From Acidobacteriota bacterium (lineage in GTDB: Bacteria; Acidobacteriota; UBA6911; JACQSX01), in the NCBI GenBank assembly GCA_016199665.1, contig JACQGG010000177.1:1-6639 (forward strand): a stretch of DNA of 6,639 bases. The letters run 5' to 3'. This document shows, in pieces, positions 5,968 to 6,639 of this stretch. Position 1 is the first letter of the stretch. Each line of letters begins with the position of its first letter. The position numbers and the translations under genes are program-made. The notes under the pieces were generated by a model. That model made no database searches. It was not told where the DNA came from and saw only the letters and a list, made by a program, of their open reading frames with translations.

Positions 5968-5973
5968 AGGAGA
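5968..5973 (+). promoter_or_regulatory. Shine-Dalgarno that fixes the cyclophilin start
   Basis: AGGAGA lies 6 nt before ATG 5980. It selects this ATG over the in-frame ATG at 5887, whose extra 31 residues would precede and spoil the signal peptide. Confidence 0.85.
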
Positions 5974-5979
5974 ATCGAG

Positions 5980-6558
5980 ATGAGTCTTTACAGATGCTTG
6001 CCGGTTTTGGGATTGGCGTTCCTGGTATGGGGCGCTTTGGACTTTGCCGCCCACGCCGCGGACAATCCCGTGGTGGAGATGGACACGTCACTGGGCATGA
6101 TCGTGGTGGAACTCGATCCGGAGAAGGCCCCCGAGAGCGTCAAGAATTTTCTGGCCTATGTCGACTCCGGCTTCTACAACGGCACTATTTTCCACCGCAT
6201 CATTGCCACTTTCATGATTCAGGGAGGCGGGCTGACGCCCAACATGAATCGAAAGCCGACCGGGCCGCCGGTCAAGAACGAGGCCAACAATAAGCTCAGT
6301 AACAAGAGGGGAACCATCGCGATGGCCCGGACCATGGATATCAACAGTGCCACGTCCCAGTTTTTTATCAACGTCGTGGATAATACAGGCCTGGACTACC
6401 GGGGCGACACCCCGGAGGCCTATGGCTATGCCGTTTTTGGAAAGGTCACCGCCGGAATGGACATCGTCGACAAGATCAAGAGCGTCAAGACCGGCCCCAA
6501 CGATGTTCCGGTGGAGACTGTCCTGATTAAATCCATTAAGCGGAAAGTCAAGAGCTGA
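5980..6558 (+). CDS. ppiA: Periplasmic cyclophilin-type peptidyl-prolyl cis-trans isomerase
   Basis: A 192-residue PpiA-like isomerase, which catalyses cis-trans turning of X-Pro bonds in exported proteins during folding; E. coli PpiA is of almost the same length. Residues 1-26 are a signal peptide with core LPVLGLAFLVWGAL and cleavage after AHA (26/27), so it acts in the periplasm. The cyclophilin domain spans about 31-190. It shows FHRIIATFMIQGGG (71-84) with catalytic Arg73, Phe78 and Gln81; RGTIAMART (110-118); SATSQFFINV (123-132) with Phe129; and YGYAVFGKV (148-156). The position of human CypA Trp121, Phe in E. coli PpiA (NAFLDH), is Gly137 here (NTGLDY), while Leu138 is kept. This suggests altered cyclosporin and substrate contact but not loss of activity. 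It has its own promoter and leader, so it is probably independent of the CAP gene 115 nt upstream. Confidence 0.95.
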   Translation: MSLYRCLPVLGLAFLVWGALDFAAHAADNPVVEMDTSLGMIVVELDPEKAPESVKNFLAYVDSGFYNGTIFHRIIATFMIQGGGLTPNMNRKPTGPPVKNEANNKLSNKRGTIAMARTMDINSATSQFFINVVDNTGLDYRGDTPEAYGYAVFGKVTAGMDIVDKIKSVKTGPNDVPVETVLIKSIKRKVKS

Positions 6559-6580
6559 GCAAGAGGTTGCCCAACTTGCT
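6558..6580 (+). terminator. Stem-loop at the cyclophilin stop
   Basis: AGCAAG (6558-6563) pairs with CTTGCT (6575-6580) over an 11-nt loop, starting at the last base of the stop codon. No T-run follows, so at best it is a non-canonical terminator. Confidence 0.3.
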
Positions 6581-6600
6581 ACGCCAAGGGCACAGAGCCT

Positions 6601-6635
6601 GCGCAGAGGCATTGTTCTCCGCGTATTCTCTGCGC
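6601..6635. repeat. GCGCAGAG/CTCTGCGC inverted repeat at the right edge
   Basis: GCGCAGAG (6601-6608) and CTCTGCGC (6628-6635) are perfect 8-bp inverted copies over a 19-nt loop. A related GGGCaCAGAG lies just upstream (6588-6597). Read on the minus strand, the segment has a GCGCAGAG-n-CGCGGAGAA cadence like dispersed GCAGAG-type intergenic repeats known from several soil bacterial genomes (recollection). It may be an interspersed repeat or a transcript-end hairpin. The window ends here, so its full extent is unseen. Confidence 0.5.
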
Positions 6636-6639
6636 CCTC

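Noticed and set aside
5887..5979. N-terminal extension of the cyclophilin from ATG 5887
   Set aside because: It begins inside the predicted promoter, lacks a ribosome site and would bury the signal peptide; ATG 5980 has AGGAGA at ideal spacing.

Overview
The window carries a run of bacterial genes. The sequence is moderately GC-rich by eye, and the genes have signal peptides, Shine-Dalgarno sites and sigma70-like promoters. Several traits would fit a soil or sediment Gram-negative such as an Acidobacteriota member: an exported CMD-family protein, a lone cohesin-like secreted protein, and intergenic CGTGNN and GCAGAG-type repeats. That assignment is inference; there is no rRNA or marker gene here to prove it.

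Layout. Bases 1-162 are one open frame running in from the left edge, possibly the tail of an upstream gene. Bases 163-400 are non-coding and hold seven CGTGNN hexamer copies and a purine-rich GGN tract. Bases 401-4065 are a tight three-gene plus-strand operon: an AtoE-family short-chain fatty acid transporter, a CaiC-like acyl-CoA ligase (12 nt later) and a secreted carboxymuconolactone-decarboxylase-like protein (23 nt later, GTG start). Bases 4066-4171 separate this operon from a convergent gene and hold hairpins and a 14-bp palindrome. Bases 4172-4741 (minus strand) encode a small exported cohesin-like protein with an odd Cys-Phe-Phe-Tyr-Met-His C-terminus. A divergent intergenic region follows, then an exported CAP/SCP-domain protein at 4884-5864. 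Its own promoter precedes a periplasmic cyclophilin-type peptidyl-prolyl isomerase (5980-6558). The last 81 bases hold two inverted repeats.

How they work together. The first three genes look like a carboxylic-acid utilisation cassette. The permease would import a short-chain acid, the ligase would make it the CoA thioester, and the exported CMD-fold protein would act on a related compound outside the cytoplasm; its role is unknown. The second half is an envelope/secretion set (cohesin-like, CAP, PPIase) with separate promoters and no obvious metabolic link to the first half. I found no mobile element, CRISPR, phage, tRNA or rRNA signature. Nothing here is clearly a new system. The best candidates for a second look are the exported CMD protein in a CoA-ligase operon, the cohesin-like orphan with its unusual tail, and the hexamer tract.
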